A DNA stretch of 6,572 nucleotides from Magnetovibrio sp. (GTDB lineage: Bacteria; Pseudomonadota; Alphaproteobacteria; Rhodospirillales; Magnetovibrionaceae). Shown piece by piece: positions 1 to 6,226 of the stretch; positions within the stretch are counted from its first letter, which is position 1, and the number at the start of each line of letters is the position of its first letter. The notes beneath the pieces are model-generated. The model was not told the origin of the DNA. It worked only from the letters and a program-made list of their open reading frames with translations, and did not search any database. The stretch is from positions 1-6,572 of the forward strand of contig JAESSV010000175.1 in assembly GCA_016763895.1 (NCBI GenBank). The letters are read 5' to 3'. The position numbers were made by a program, and so were the translations under genes.

Positions 1-9
1 AACCTACAA

Positions 10-100
10 AACCTGCCGATTACGTTTCCAAAGACGACGGGGGCAACGTGCCCCTCACCCGGCGGGACGTTACACCCTGCCTAACGGCTGTTCTTCTTTG
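10..100 (+). repeat. Copy 1 of a diverged ~95-bp dispersed element
   Basis: This copy shares three ordered blocks with the stretch at 440-537. The first is a 20-base block at 15-34 (GCCGATTACGTTT then CAAAGA), identical at 19 of 20 positions. The second is GGACGT at 65-70. The third is GTTCTTCTTTG at 90-100. The offset from block two to block three is exactly 25 bases in both copies. From block one to block two it is 50 bases here and 58 in the other copy. A G-run and C-run around 39-54 can pair as a small hairpin (GGGG/CCCC). Function is unknown; a dispersed intergenic repeat or structured RNA are both possible. Confidence 0.5.
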
Positions 101-157
101 ACTTACGCGATGTATTTTATTTTGCTGGTTCGTTCGGCGTAATATCCGGTCAAAGGA

Positions 158-192
158 TTTAACTTTGCGATACGTGGAATCGCAAAGTTAAA
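158..192. repeat. Perfect 14-bp inverted repeat, 7-base loop
   Basis: TTTAACTTTGCGAT at 158-171 is exactly complementary to ATCGCAAAGTTAAA at 179-192, leaving a loop of ACGTGGA. Thirteen bases further on is a run of seven T (206-212), directly after the palindrome ATGGGCCCAT (197-206). The T-run is too distant from the long stem for a textbook intrinsic terminator. It could still be the end of a transcript entering from the left, or a protein-binding operator. Pairing is certain; the role is inferred. Confidence 0.6.
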
Positions 193-439
193 CGATATGG
201 GCCCATTTTTTTCCAGTCCATCCAAAGCCTTTAACGTTTTTTTTAAAAATCCGTCTAAATATTTGCTAAATTAAATTCAACTCATCCCATAGGTTAAAAA
301 TATTTACTTTACCTCTCCTAAAATATGCATGGATCATTGCCCATCCGTGGGAATTTAATGGCTAAGACTTGAACAGACAAGTGATGGAAATGCCATGCAA
401 ACCAACGATTTTTCATACATTTTGGTTCGCCGCAAGCAT

Positions 440-537
440 GAACCGCCGATTACGTTTGCAAAGATGTCAGGGGAAAATATCTGCTTGGCGGCACGGCGTA
501 AAGGACGTGAAATCCGTGAAATAAGGAGTTCTTTTTG
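440..537 (+). repeat. Copy 2 of the diverged ~95-bp dispersed element
   Basis: This is the partner of the element at 10-100, in the same orientation and about 430 bases away. The shared blocks are at 445-464 (19 of 20 bases), 503-508 (GGACGT) and 528-537 (GTTCTTTTTG). The sequence between blocks is largely different and eight bases longer between the first two. Ordered conserved blocks with diverged spacers suggest an old duplication or two members of a genome-wide repeat family rather than recent copying. Confidence 0.5.
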
Positions 538-669
538 TCCCAATTGAGCCTGTTTCTTCGAATTCTATTGACTTTTAACCGTATCCCCGGCATTTACCCC
601 CTACGTGTTACATATGTTTTGGCCGAACTAGATGATCGGTACGCTGTTTAGCTTAGTTATCCTCTGACA

Positions 670-699
670 TTGTGAACGTTAATTAGACCGTGCTATCAC
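670..699 (+). promoter_or_regulatory. Candidate promoter of the cold-shock gene
   Basis: TTGTGA at 670-675 resembles a -35 box. It is followed after 18 bases by TATCAC (694-699), preceded by TG one base earlier, which gives an extended -10 (TGC-TATCAC). Transcription would then start near 706 and leave a leader of roughly 40 bases. The -10 matches consensus at only four of six positions. An upstream TTGACT (568-573) has no good -10 partner, so I prefer this site. Confidence 0.35.
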
Positions 700-708
700 A
701 CAATGTGA
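696..708. promoter_or_regulatory. TCACA-CAA-TGTGA inverted repeat at the predicted start site
   Basis: TCACA (696-700) and TGTGA (704-708) form a perfect 5-bp inverted repeat with a 3-base centre. It overlaps the end of the candidate -10 and the expected transcription start of the cold-shock gene. A third TGTGA lies in the -35 region (671-675). A repressor bound here would block the promoter. The half-site resembles CRP/FNR half-sites, but the spacing does not match the usual six-base gap, so no regulator is named. Confidence 0.3.
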
Positions 709-748
709 GGCACATAATCATAACGCCTGTTAGAAGGAATATATAACA

Positions 749-958
749 ATGGCTACTGGTACAGTAAAATGGTTTAACCCAACAAAAGGCTTCGGCTTCA
801 TCGAACCTGAAGACGGCACAGGCGATGCGTTTGTTCACATCTCTGCAGTCGAACGTGCTGGTTTGAGCACACTTAACGAAGGCCAAAAAGTTTCTTACGA
901 ACTTCAGGCTGGTCAAAACGGCAAATCTTCTGCCGAAGACCTTAAAATCGTCGACTAA
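749..958 (+). CDS. Cold-shock protein, CspA family
   Basis: This encodes a 69-residue single-domain cold-shock protein. The family folds as a five-stranded OB barrel that binds single-stranded RNA and DNA in the cytoplasm and melts RNA secondary structure, acting as an RNA chaperone. The nucleic-acid motifs are plain: GTVKWFN (residues 4-10), RNP1 as KGFGFIEP (13-20) and RNP2 as DAFVHIS (26-32). Length is typical of the family and nothing is missing. The ATG at 749 follows AGAAGGA (732-738) by about ten bases, which supports this start. The gene stands alone, with its own candidate promoter and a strong terminator just downstream. Genomes usually carry several csp paralogues, only some of them cold-induced, so the exact paralogue cannot be named. 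I see no long structured leader of the E. coli cspA type directly upstream. Confidence 0.97.
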   Translation: MATGTVKWFNPTKGFGFIEPEDGTGDAFVHISAVERAGLSTLNEGQKVSYELQAGQNGKSSAEDLKIVD

Positions 959-979
959 TTCCGACGATTAAAAAAATTA

Positions 980-1018
980 GCCCTGCCTGTGGTGTAATGC
1001 CAAAGGCGGGGCTTTTTT
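980..1018 (+). terminator. Intrinsic terminator of the cold-shock gene
   Basis: GCCCTGCCT (980-988) pairs with AGGCGGGGC (1004-1012) over nine positions including one G-U pair. Six T follow immediately (1013-1018). It lies 21 bases after the cold-shock stop codon. The run of seven A just before it (970-976) is compatible with some function on the opposite strand, but no minus-strand gene ends nearby. From here to 1242 I see nothing further that can be supported. Confidence 0.88.
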
Positions 1019-1242
1019 ATGTCTTGTCGCTTTTGACAATCCTGAGTTTTGTTTATCGGGGGCCCATAAAAGCAAGATAGTGCCGCCTAGACTTCCGCTA
1101 TTGGCTGTGAATAATTTCTCCTTGTGACCCAAAGGGGACTAAAATCTTCGCACCGATTTAACTTGGTGTTCCTGGAATTTCCAAATCAATCATTCAGAAG
1201 GCCGATTGCTTTTCTGGTGCAACTTAACAGCTGAATCGCATT

Positions 1243-2028
1243 CTAGCCTGCAAACGTCGCCAGCTGCTGTCGCATCAGTGGGAACAATTCCTCTTTCGGC
1301 ATAGCCTTCACCGCTTCCGGAACGAGCGTATACTCAAAGAAGTGCTCACCTTTCGCTTTCGCGGTCATGTAGGCTTTGATCTGGTCGAGAACGAGACGCC
1401 AGAAATCCAGCGCGAAATTTGTATTCTGGCAGATAGCCTCGCCTTGGCCCGACAACATACTTGAATAGTAGATGACGCGTTCAGCGGTCAAACCATCACC
1501 AGTCCCGCTTTCCTGTGCCTGCTGAGCGATGAGTGCGTTCCTAGACCTTATCTGTTCGTTTAGCTCCTGCATCATTCCCATGGCACGATGCACAAACATC
1601 GTCAGCGCGGGCATTTCTTTGCTGAGCGACGAATATTCGCCAAACTCCGGCGGGGCCATGACGGAAGTCTCTGGCAAGCTCATGTAAAAATGGAGCATAG
1701 CCTCTGATTGCGCAATCAAGTTCGTGATTTTTTTCGCTCGTTCAGCTCTTGGTGTTTTGTAGGCGTCCTCAGACGCTGCTTTCATCTTCTCAACTTCGGG
1801 CCTTAAGTCATTAATGAGTTGCAGCTTACTGTTAACGAGTGCTTCGATATTCGCCCCAGCAGCGGTCGTCAGGCGGTTGAGTGCGTCAAGAGCGGCCCTC
1901 CAATCGTCCTTCTCTTTCTTAGCAGACTGCCGGAGCTGTTGGTGGTGGAATGCAAAGATACCAAACACGAAGCCAACGGCGGAACCGATGGTCGTTTGTG
2001 CTACGCCAAGCCAAAAATCAGCTACCAT
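1243..2028 (-). CDS. Orphan protein with one membrane segment and a helical cytoplasmic region
   Basis: I do not recognise a named family. The protein is 261 residues from the chosen start. Residues about 5-27 form one hydrophobic segment carrying a glycine zipper (G15, G19, G23), a pattern that favours helix packing or oligomerisation in membranes. The segment is followed by a basic stretch (R33, K36-K39), so by the positive-inside rule the rest should lie in the cytoplasm. Residues about 30-130 are rich in K, E, A, L and Q with helical and probably coiled-coil character. A second helical region covers about 140-180. There are no catalytic or nucleotide-binding motifs. An in-frame ATG at 2052 exists, but the ATG at 2028 has AGGAG (2034-2038) five bases upstream, so I start there. 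It lies downstream of mrcA on the same strand with a 232-base gap, so it is probably transcribed separately. It looks like an accessory gene. That it is translated is likely; its job is unknown. Confidence 0.8.
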   Translation of the reverse strand: MVADFWLGVAQTTIGSAVGFVFGIFAFHHQQLRQSAKKEKDDWRAALDALNRLTTAAGANIEALVNSKLQLINDLRPEVEKMKAASEDAYKTPRAERAKKITNLIAQSEAMLHFYMSLPETSVMAPPEFGEYSSLSKEMPALTMFVHRAMGMMQELNEQIRSRNALIAQQAQESGTGDGLTAERVIYYSSMLSGQGEAICQNTNFALDFWRLVLDQIKAYMTAKAKGEHFFEYTLVPEAVKAMPKEELFPLMRQQLATFAG

Positions 2029-2033
2029 ATCCT

Positions 2034-2038
2034 CTCCT
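2034..2038 (-). promoter_or_regulatory. Ribosome binding site deciding the orphan gene's start
   Basis: On the minus strand AGGAG is followed by AGGAT and then ATG at 2028, a spacing of five bases. The alternative ATG 24 bases upstream (2052) has only an AT-rich stretch before it. The shorter start also places the hydrophobic segment at the very N-terminus. Confidence 0.75.
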
Positions 2039-2164
2039 GCTGTCAATCGCATAATCTAGATTTTATTGTCCTAGTGCCTCGTATCCTCGGAATTCGAAAA
2101 CATGATACATCATTCCCAAGAGCGGAGGTAGTCTACTGACGGTAAACTGATAGTGTCCCCTCAT

Positions 2165-2178
2165 GTCTCTTAAGAGAC
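2165..2178. repeat. 14-bp perfect palindrome downstream of mrcA
   Basis: GTCTCTTAAGAGAC reads the same on both strands. It lies between the mrcA stop and the orphan gene. It could fold as a 5-bp stem with a TTAA loop, or serve as an operator for the orphan gene. No T-run follows in the minus direction, so it is not a classical terminator. Confidence 0.4.
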
Positions 2179-2201
2179 CAAATTCAAATCGATAATAAAT
2201 G

Positions 2202-2217
2202 TCTGCACTTCGGCAGA
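2202..2217 (-). terminator. Weak candidate terminator for mrcA
   Basis: On the minus strand TCTGC and GCAGA pair around a six-base loop, followed by CATTTATTAT. It lies about 45 bases past the mrcA stop codon. The stem is only five pairs and the T-content moderate, so this is a weak call. Rho-dependent termination is equally likely. Confidence 0.25.
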
Positions 2218-2260
2218 AACGGGTCATTTTTGCAGATGATAGAATAGCTCACAACATTAG

Positions 2261-4735
2261 CTAATAAAGCCCACCCGTTCCGGTGCTGGGGGCTTCGGTG
2301 CCGCCATCGATCACGCCGGGGGCATCGCTAAATTCTGCGCCCAACACTTGCGTGGCGGTGGTGGGCACGGTTCCGGGTTTAAAGGCTTCTTGTATCCATT
2401 TGCGGTCCCCAACGCGCACCGGCAAACCCGTGGTTGGATTAACCCGAACCAACAAAATTCCGGGGGGGATTCGAAACGGAATAGACGGCGTGTCTTTGAG
2501 CGCGCCTTTCATGAATTCTGTAAAGATGGGCAATGCCACCGAAGCGCCCTGTTCGTTCTTGCCCAAGGATCTTGGCACATCAAATCCGGTAAAAACGCCC
2601 ACGGCCAAATCCGGGGAAAATCCAATAAACCAAGCATCCCGGCCTTTGTTGGTGGTGCCTGTTTTGCCGCCCAACGGCTTGCCAACCGCCCTGGCCCGGC
2701 GTCCGGTGCCCCGTTGAATGGTGCCTTCTAACATGGACACCATTTGGTACGCACTGGCGGGGTCGGTGAGTTGTTTGCGCAAATCAGGGATTTCTGGCAC
2801 GGCTTGGCCCGTCCAGGCCAAAGCATCACAGCCCTTACAGGGGCGTTGGTCATGTTTAAAAATGGTCAGACCGTTGCGATCTTGAATACGGTCAATGATG
2901 GCCGGCGTGATGGCTTTTCCGCCATTCACCAATTCGCCATACCCAGCGGTCAATTTCAAAAGCGTGGTTTCTCCGGCGCCAAGGCTCATCGCCAATTGTT
3001 GCGATAAATTTTCGATGACCCCAAACTTTTTGGCATATTCCGCAATTTTTTTCATGCCGATATTTTCAGCTAGACGCACGGTCATCAGGTTTCTGGATTT
3101 TTGAATGCCCAACCGCATGGTCGAAGGACCATAGAATTTTTTGGTGTAGTTGGCCGGACGCCACTTGGGCAAGCCCTTGCCTTGGTCAATCACAAACGGA
3201 GCATCCAAAATCAAACTGGCGGGCGTAAAGCCAGAATCCAGCGCCGCCAAATATACAAAGGGTTTAAAGGCTGAACCCGGTTGGCGCATGGCTTGCGTGG
3301 CCCGATTGAATTGGCTGGCTTCATAATCGAATCCCCCCGACATTGCCAACACCCGCCCGTTGTGTGGGTTTAACGCCACAATCGCCCCTTGGATGGCGGG
3401 AATTTGTCGCAGACCGTACGTATTTGACGGATAATCATGCTGTTCAACATTATTTTTCTTTTTGCGCCCCGTGGTATAGGTGGTCACCATCTCAACAGCC
3501 ACGACGTCCCCAACCTTTAACACGTCACTTGGGGTGCGAATCCGGTCCCCACGTTTTTCATCCTTTAACCACGCCCGTGCCCATTTAAGCTCTCGCAAGG
3601 GCAGGATTGCCGGGCCAGAGCCCTGTACAATAATGTTTGCCGCCTCGGCGTTCTCGGCCTTCACAACCGCCAACTTCCAAGCCCCCATGCCCTTGGGCGG
3701 GGTCAGAGATTCCAGTTTCTGGACGATGGATGGGGCATCGGCAATGTTCGAGACCGGCCCGCGCCAGCCATGCCGACGATCATAAGAAATTAAACCAGCC
3801 CGCAACGTTTGGTCGGCCAACACTTGAAGTTTTGGGTCCAACGTGGTCTGCACGCTCATGCCGCCCGTGTACAAGGCATCATTTCCATAACGATCCGCCA
3901 ATTCACGGCGCACTTCTTCGGCAAAGAAATCGGCTTTGACAAATTGAGCATCAGACCGGATGGCGACTTCCAAAGGTTCGGCTTGAGCCAGTTGGGCTTG
4001 AACGGCCGTGATGCGGCCATCTTGAAGCAATCTGCGGATGACCCAATTGCGTCGATCGGTTGCCTCTTGTTTTTTACGGATCGGATGATAGTTGGCGGGG
4101 GCCTTTAACAAAGCTGCCAAATACGCCGTTTGAGCAATGGTTAATTGATCCAAAGGCTTATCAAAATAGTTCAAGGCCGCCGCCGCAACACCGTACGAGC
4201 CAAAGCCGAGGTAAACTTCGTTTAAATACAGCTCTAGAATACGGTCTTTGCTAAATGCGCGTTCAATGCGGAAAGCCAAAATGGCCTCTTTAATTTTGCG
4301 CTCGTAAGAAACTTCATTGGTCAGCAAAAAGTTTTTCGCGACCTGTTGGGTCAGCGTGCTTGCCCCCACGGGACGACGCCCCGATCCGATGTTTTTAATG
4401 TTGGTGACAACGGCCCTCAACAAAGACAGGAAGTCGACGCCGGAATGGCTGTAAAAATTCTTGTCTTCCGCCGACAACACCGAATAAATGACTTGGGGCG
4501 GCATGGCGCGAATGGGCACAAACACACGGCGTTCGGTGGCATATTCCGCCAACAACTGTCCATCATCCGCATGCACACGGGTCATAACCGCCGGTTCGTA
4601 ATTTGCCAATTGTTGGTAATCGGGCAGATCTTGACCAAAATGCCAAAATATATAAATGACCCCGGCCGCCGCCGCAACGCCGCTAACCAAGCCTAAGCTC
4701 AACAAAATCCAGAATATTTTCAAAAGCTTAGACAT
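2261..4735 (-). CDS. mrcA: Penicillin-binding protein 1A, bifunctional peptidoglycan synthase
   Basis: This is a class A PBP. It polymerises lipid II into glycan (glycosyltransferase GT51) and cross-links stem peptides (transpeptidase) on the outer face of the inner membrane; the transpeptidase serine is the beta-lactam target. The protein is 824 residues, normal for the family. Residues 7-33 form the membrane anchor. The GT51 domain covers about 55-230, with catalytic E90 in EDKNFYSHSGVD, GASTLTQQ (124-131) and the second conserved acid E173 in YLNEVYLG. An OB-like insertion lies at about 320-440. The transpeptidase domain covers about 445-740, with nucleophile S488 and K491 (SAFK), SRN at 547-549 and KTGT at 691-694. 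A C633-x-x-C636 pair sits in the transpeptidase domain. All catalytic residues are present and the frame is intact. The tail (about 800-824) is low in complexity. The ATG at 4735 is the first start before the anchor; its only Shine-Dalgarno-like run (AAGGG, 4751-4755) is 15 bases away. It lies 111 bases downstream of the amidase gene on the same strand. Confidence 0.97.
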   Translation of the reverse strand: MSKLLKIFWILLSLGLVSGVAAAAGVIYIFWHFGQDLPDYQQLANYEPAVMTRVHADDGQLLAEYATERRVFVPIRAMPPQVIYSVLSAEDKNFYSHSGVDFLSLLRAVVTNIKNIGSGRRPVGASTLTQQVAKNFLLTNEVSYERKIKEAILAFRIERAFSKDRILELYLNEVYLGFGSYGVAAAALNYFDKPLDQLTIAQTAYLAALLKAPANYHPIRKKQEATDRRNWVIRRLLQDGRITAVQAQLAQAEPLEVAIRSDAQFVKADFFAEEVRRELADRYGNDALYTGGMSVQTTLDPKLQVLADQTLRAGLISYDRRHGWRGPVSNIADAPSIVQKLESLTPPKGMGAWKLAVVKAENAEAANIIVQGSGPAILPLRELKWARAWLKDEKRGDRIRTPSDVLKVGDVVAVEMVTTYTTGRKKKNNVEQHDYPSNTYGLRQIPAIQGAIVALNPHNGRVLAMSGGFDYEASQFNRATQAMRQPGSAFKPFVYLAALDSGFTPASLILDAPFVIDQGKGLPKWRPANYTKKFYGPSTMRLGIQKSRNLMTVRLAENIGMKKIAEYAKKFGVIENLSQQLAMSLGAGETTLLKLTAGYGELVNGGKAITPAIIDRIQDRNGLTIFKHDQRPCKGCDALAWTGQAVPEIPDLRKQLTDPASAYQMVSMLEGTIQRGTGRRARAVGKPLGGKTGTTNKGRDAWFIGFSPDLAVGVFTGFDVPRSLGKNEQGASVALPIFTEFMKGALKDTPSIPFRIPPGILLVRVNPTTGLPVRVGDRKWIQEAFKPGTVPTTATQVLGAEFSDAPGVIDGGTEAPSTGTGGLY

Positions 4736-4763
4736 GAATTCAGCGGATGTCCCTTAGACCGTG

Positions 4764-4798
4764 TTTCGTGTGATGTTTCGTGGTGATGTTCTGTGATG
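4764..4798. repeat. Three degenerate short tandem repeats in the mrcA leader
   Basis: On the plus strand the units are TTTCGTGTGATG (4764-4775), TTTCGTGGTGATG (4776-4788) and TTCTGTGATG (4789-4798). They differ by small indels. They lie between the candidate mrcA promoter and its start codon, so they would be in the 5' leader as repeats of CATCAC and CGAAA. This may be simple replication slippage or a set of binding sites. Confidence 0.45.
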
Positions 4799-4801
4799 GC
4801 G

Positions 4802-4835
4802 TTTATAGCGATACTTTGTGACTATATTTCGTCAA
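4802..4835 (-). promoter_or_regulatory. Possible internal promoter for mrcA
   Basis: On the minus strand TTGACG (4830-4835) is a five-of-six match to a -35 box. A -10 could be TATCGC (4808-4813, spacer 16, poor match) or TATAAA (4802-4807, good match, but a spacer of 22 is too long). The 111-base gap after the amidase leaves room for a separate promoter. The evidence is weak. Confidence 0.25.
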
Positions 4836-4846
4836 TTTTATGAATA

Positions 4847-5458
4847 TTACCGCGCGTAGGCTTGCTCAACACTTCTAAAATGCCGATCAACTCCGCGAGT
4901 AATAGCATGGGCAAGGGTTAGGCGATACTTTTTGGTGAGCAAGTTTCGTTCGTCTTGACGATTGGATAAAAACCCAGCCTCAACCAAAACAGACGGCATA
5001 TCGGGCGCTTTCAACACCGCAAAGCCCGCAAAACGGTGCGTGTTGCGCAACAATCTAATTTTACGTTTTAATTCATTGACGATATCTTTGGCCACCAAAG
5101 CCGATTGATTCATGGTTTCACGCTGTGCCAAATCCAATAAAATGCCCGTAACCTCAGAGCTTTCCGTGCTGAGGTCAATGCCGGCGATCAAGTCAGATTT
5201 GTTTTCTTTGGCCGCCAACTTGGCAGCTTCTTTGTCCGATGCTTTTTCAGACAACGTGTAAATCGACAGGCCCCGGGTTTTGTGGTTGGGCACGGAATCC
5301 GCATGAACCGAAATAAACAGTTCTGCCCCCGCATCATGGGCAATTTTCACCCGATCCCGCAAGCGATGAAAAATATCACGCCCCCGCGTCATGACAACGG
5401 TGTAACGGCCGGTGGCTTCCAACGTTCTTTTTAAATCCAGCCCCAAAGCCAAGGTCAC
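4847..5458 (-). CDS. C-terminal catalytic part of the amidase (second frame)
   Basis: This is the downstream frame of the split amidase, 203 residues if read from the GTG at 5458. It carries the third zinc histidine (SVHAD, local residues 50-54), the regulatory helical insertion and the catalytic glutamate (VEAGFLSN, local 159-166). The GTG overlaps the TGA that ends the upstream half, so translational coupling is formally possible. The product would lack a signal peptide and two of three zinc ligands, so it should be inactive alone. I treat it as a fragment of the gene spanning 4847-6156. Confidence 0.8.
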   Translation of the reverse strand: MTLALGLDLKRTLEATGRYTVVMTRGRDIFHRLRDRVKIAHDAGAELFISVHADSVPNHKTRGLSIYTLSEKASDKEAAKLAAKENKSDLIAGIDLSTESSEVTGILLDLAQRETMNQSALVAKDIVNELKRKIRLLRNTHRFAGFAVLKAPDMPSVLVEAGFLSNRQDERNLLTKKYRLTLAHAITRGVDRHFRSVEQAYAR

Positions 5459-6156
5459 ATTTTTTCATAGGTTTTGCCGATGCCAATGGTGCCCGGGTCA
5501 ATCCCACCATGACCGGGGTCGATGGCGATAATTCGTTTTCCGGAAATTTTCGGCTTGCGCGGCGGAATGGGCGGTGTTGAGGCTTGTTTATTGGTTTGCC
5601 CAGAAACACGCTTGCGATTTTGAGGAACCTTTAAGTTTTGGGAGGAGCTGGCGACGAGGGCGGCCAAATCTTTTCGATCTTTCGCACGCTTGGCGGCAAG
5701 AGTTTCTAAAAATTCTGTTTCCGAGGTGGGTTCCAAGTCCAAAACCAGGCGCCAATAGTTGCCTTCCAGGGGTTTGAGCAAGAAAATTTTATGGACCAAT
5801 ACAGGCCCCTTAAGGTCGAAAACCATGCGCGATGTGCCCGGTGTGAACAAGCCATAGCGCATGCGCGCCAAAAGACCTTTGTTTTCTGGCAAAATATCCG
5901 GGTTAATGTCCCATTTTACCTCTGGCAAATTCATCACCACCCGGTACGGCTCGGGCAAGGTAAAGACGTTAAACTTAACCGCTTTGTCGAGCTCTAAAAC
6001 AATGCGCGTGCGCGCACCATGCTGGCCAATACGGACATCAGAAACACGTGGTTCAGCCGCAAAAGCTTCGGGGGAAAGACTCAAAAATCCTAAAACTGCC
6101 CATGTGGACAGCACCCAAAAGCTTATTTTCTTACATTTTTGAACAAATAACATCAT
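5455..6156 (-). CDS. N-terminal part of the amidase: signal peptide, AMIN domain, start of the catalytic domain
   Basis: This is the upstream frame of the split amidase, 233 residues, ending just after TYEKM. It has a cleavable signal peptide (hydrophobic core about 11-27, AFA at 31-33) and an AMIN domain, which in E. coli AmiC targets the enzyme to the septum. It keeps only the first two zinc ligands (H216, E231). Alone it would be exported and might bind the wall but could not cleave it. Two adjacent ATG codons begin the frame (6156 and 6153). GGAA at 6158-6161 is very close to both, and the second has the better spacing. Confidence 0.8.
   Translation of the reverse strand: MMLFVQKCKKISFWVLSTWAVLGFLSLSPEAFAAEPRVSDVRIGQHGARTRIVLELDKAVKFNVFTLPEPYRVVMNLPEVKWDINPDILPENKGLLARMRYGLFTPGTSRMVFDLKGPVLVHKIFLLKPLEGNYWRLVLDLEPTSETEFLETLAAKRAKDRKDLAALVASSSQNLKVPQNRKRVSGQTNKQASTPPIPPRKPKISGKRIIAIDPGHGGIDPGTIGIGKTYEKM
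5460..5465 (-). other. Frameshift site: six-A tract in the amidase gene
   Basis: On the minus strand the bases read GAA AAA ATG TGA. One more A would give GAA AAA AAT GTG ACC, joining the two halves as EKNVTLALG. A ribosome could reach the second frame by slipping back one base on AAA. The A-site codon would not re-pair well, however, and a six-A tract is short for polymerase slippage. A simple one-base deletion, biological or technical, is the leading reading. Confidence 0.85.
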
Positions 6157-6226
6157 CTTCCAAGGAAGGCTCCGGCTATTTCAAAAGCCTCTAAAATTAA
6201 GCAAAAGGCCCCGAATACATAGATTT

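Larger units (their letters stand above)
1..748. other. Long non-coding stretch left of the cold-shock gene
   Basis: No reading frame here has a start, ribosome binding site and protein-like composition together. The stretch is AT-rich, especially about 221-350. It holds two diverged copies of one element (about 10-100 and 440-537), a perfect inverted repeat (158-192) followed by a T-run (206-212), a short GGTTC/GAACC hairpin (424-444), and the candidate promoter and leader of the cold-shock gene (670-748). It could contain an unrecognised small RNA, but nothing matches a family I know. Confidence 0.6.
4847..6156 (-). pseudogene. N-acetylmuramoyl-L-alanine amidase with AMIN domain, broken by one frameshift
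   Basis: This is a periplasmic zinc amidase (Amidase_3) of the AmiA/B/C cell-division type. It cuts the bond between N-acetylmuramic acid and L-alanine to split septal peptidoglycan. Read with one base restored at 5460-5465 it would be 436 residues, normal for AmiB/AmiC-like enzymes. The order is signal peptide (1-33, cleavage after AFA), AMIN targeting domain (about 35-150), a linker (about 155-205) and the catalytic domain (207 to the end). Expected zinc ligands are H216 (DPGHGG), E231 (TYEK) and H285 (SVHAD), with catalytic E393 (VEAGFLSN). Residues about 310-365 form the helical insertion that in division amidases blocks the site until a LytM-type activator (EnvC or NlpD) binds. The A-tract has six A where seven would continue the frame as EKNVTLALG. 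Both halves are otherwise clean, which favours sequencing error or a very recent mutation. This gene lies upstream of mrcA, probably in one operon. Confidence 0.85.

Noticed and set aside
2..142. Plus-strand frame open from the left edge to a TAA, possibly the end of a gene
   Set aside because: It runs through the first repeat copy, is very rich in arginine and proline, and resembles no family. The same frame in the second copy also stops early. A real gene tail cannot be fully excluded because the window starts here.
355..543. 62-codon minus-strand open frame
   Set aside because: It covers the second ~95-base repeat copy, has no ribosome binding site, and its composition does not look like a real protein.
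2029..2052. Longer start of the orphan protein (eight extra residues)
   Set aside because: The downstream ATG at 2028 has a strong, well-spaced ribosome binding site; the upstream ATG does not.
2060..2130. tRNA-like TTCGAATTCC on the minus strand
   Set aside because: The bases around the supposed T-loop do not pair and no cloverleaf can be drawn.
1134..2160. GGGGAC (1134-1139) and GTCCCC (2155-2160) flanking the orphan gene, as possible mobile-element ends
   Set aside because: Only six bases match, there is no target duplication, and no transposase is present.
2283..4696. Many plus-strand open frames across mrcA
   Set aside because: They are antisense shadows of the intact PBP1A gene, which has full family motifs.
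5440..5480. prfB-style programmed +1 frameshift in the amidase
   Set aside because: Restoring the frame needs a -1 shift, there is no CTT-TGA slippery site, and no Shine-Dalgarno-like stimulator is placed as in prfB.
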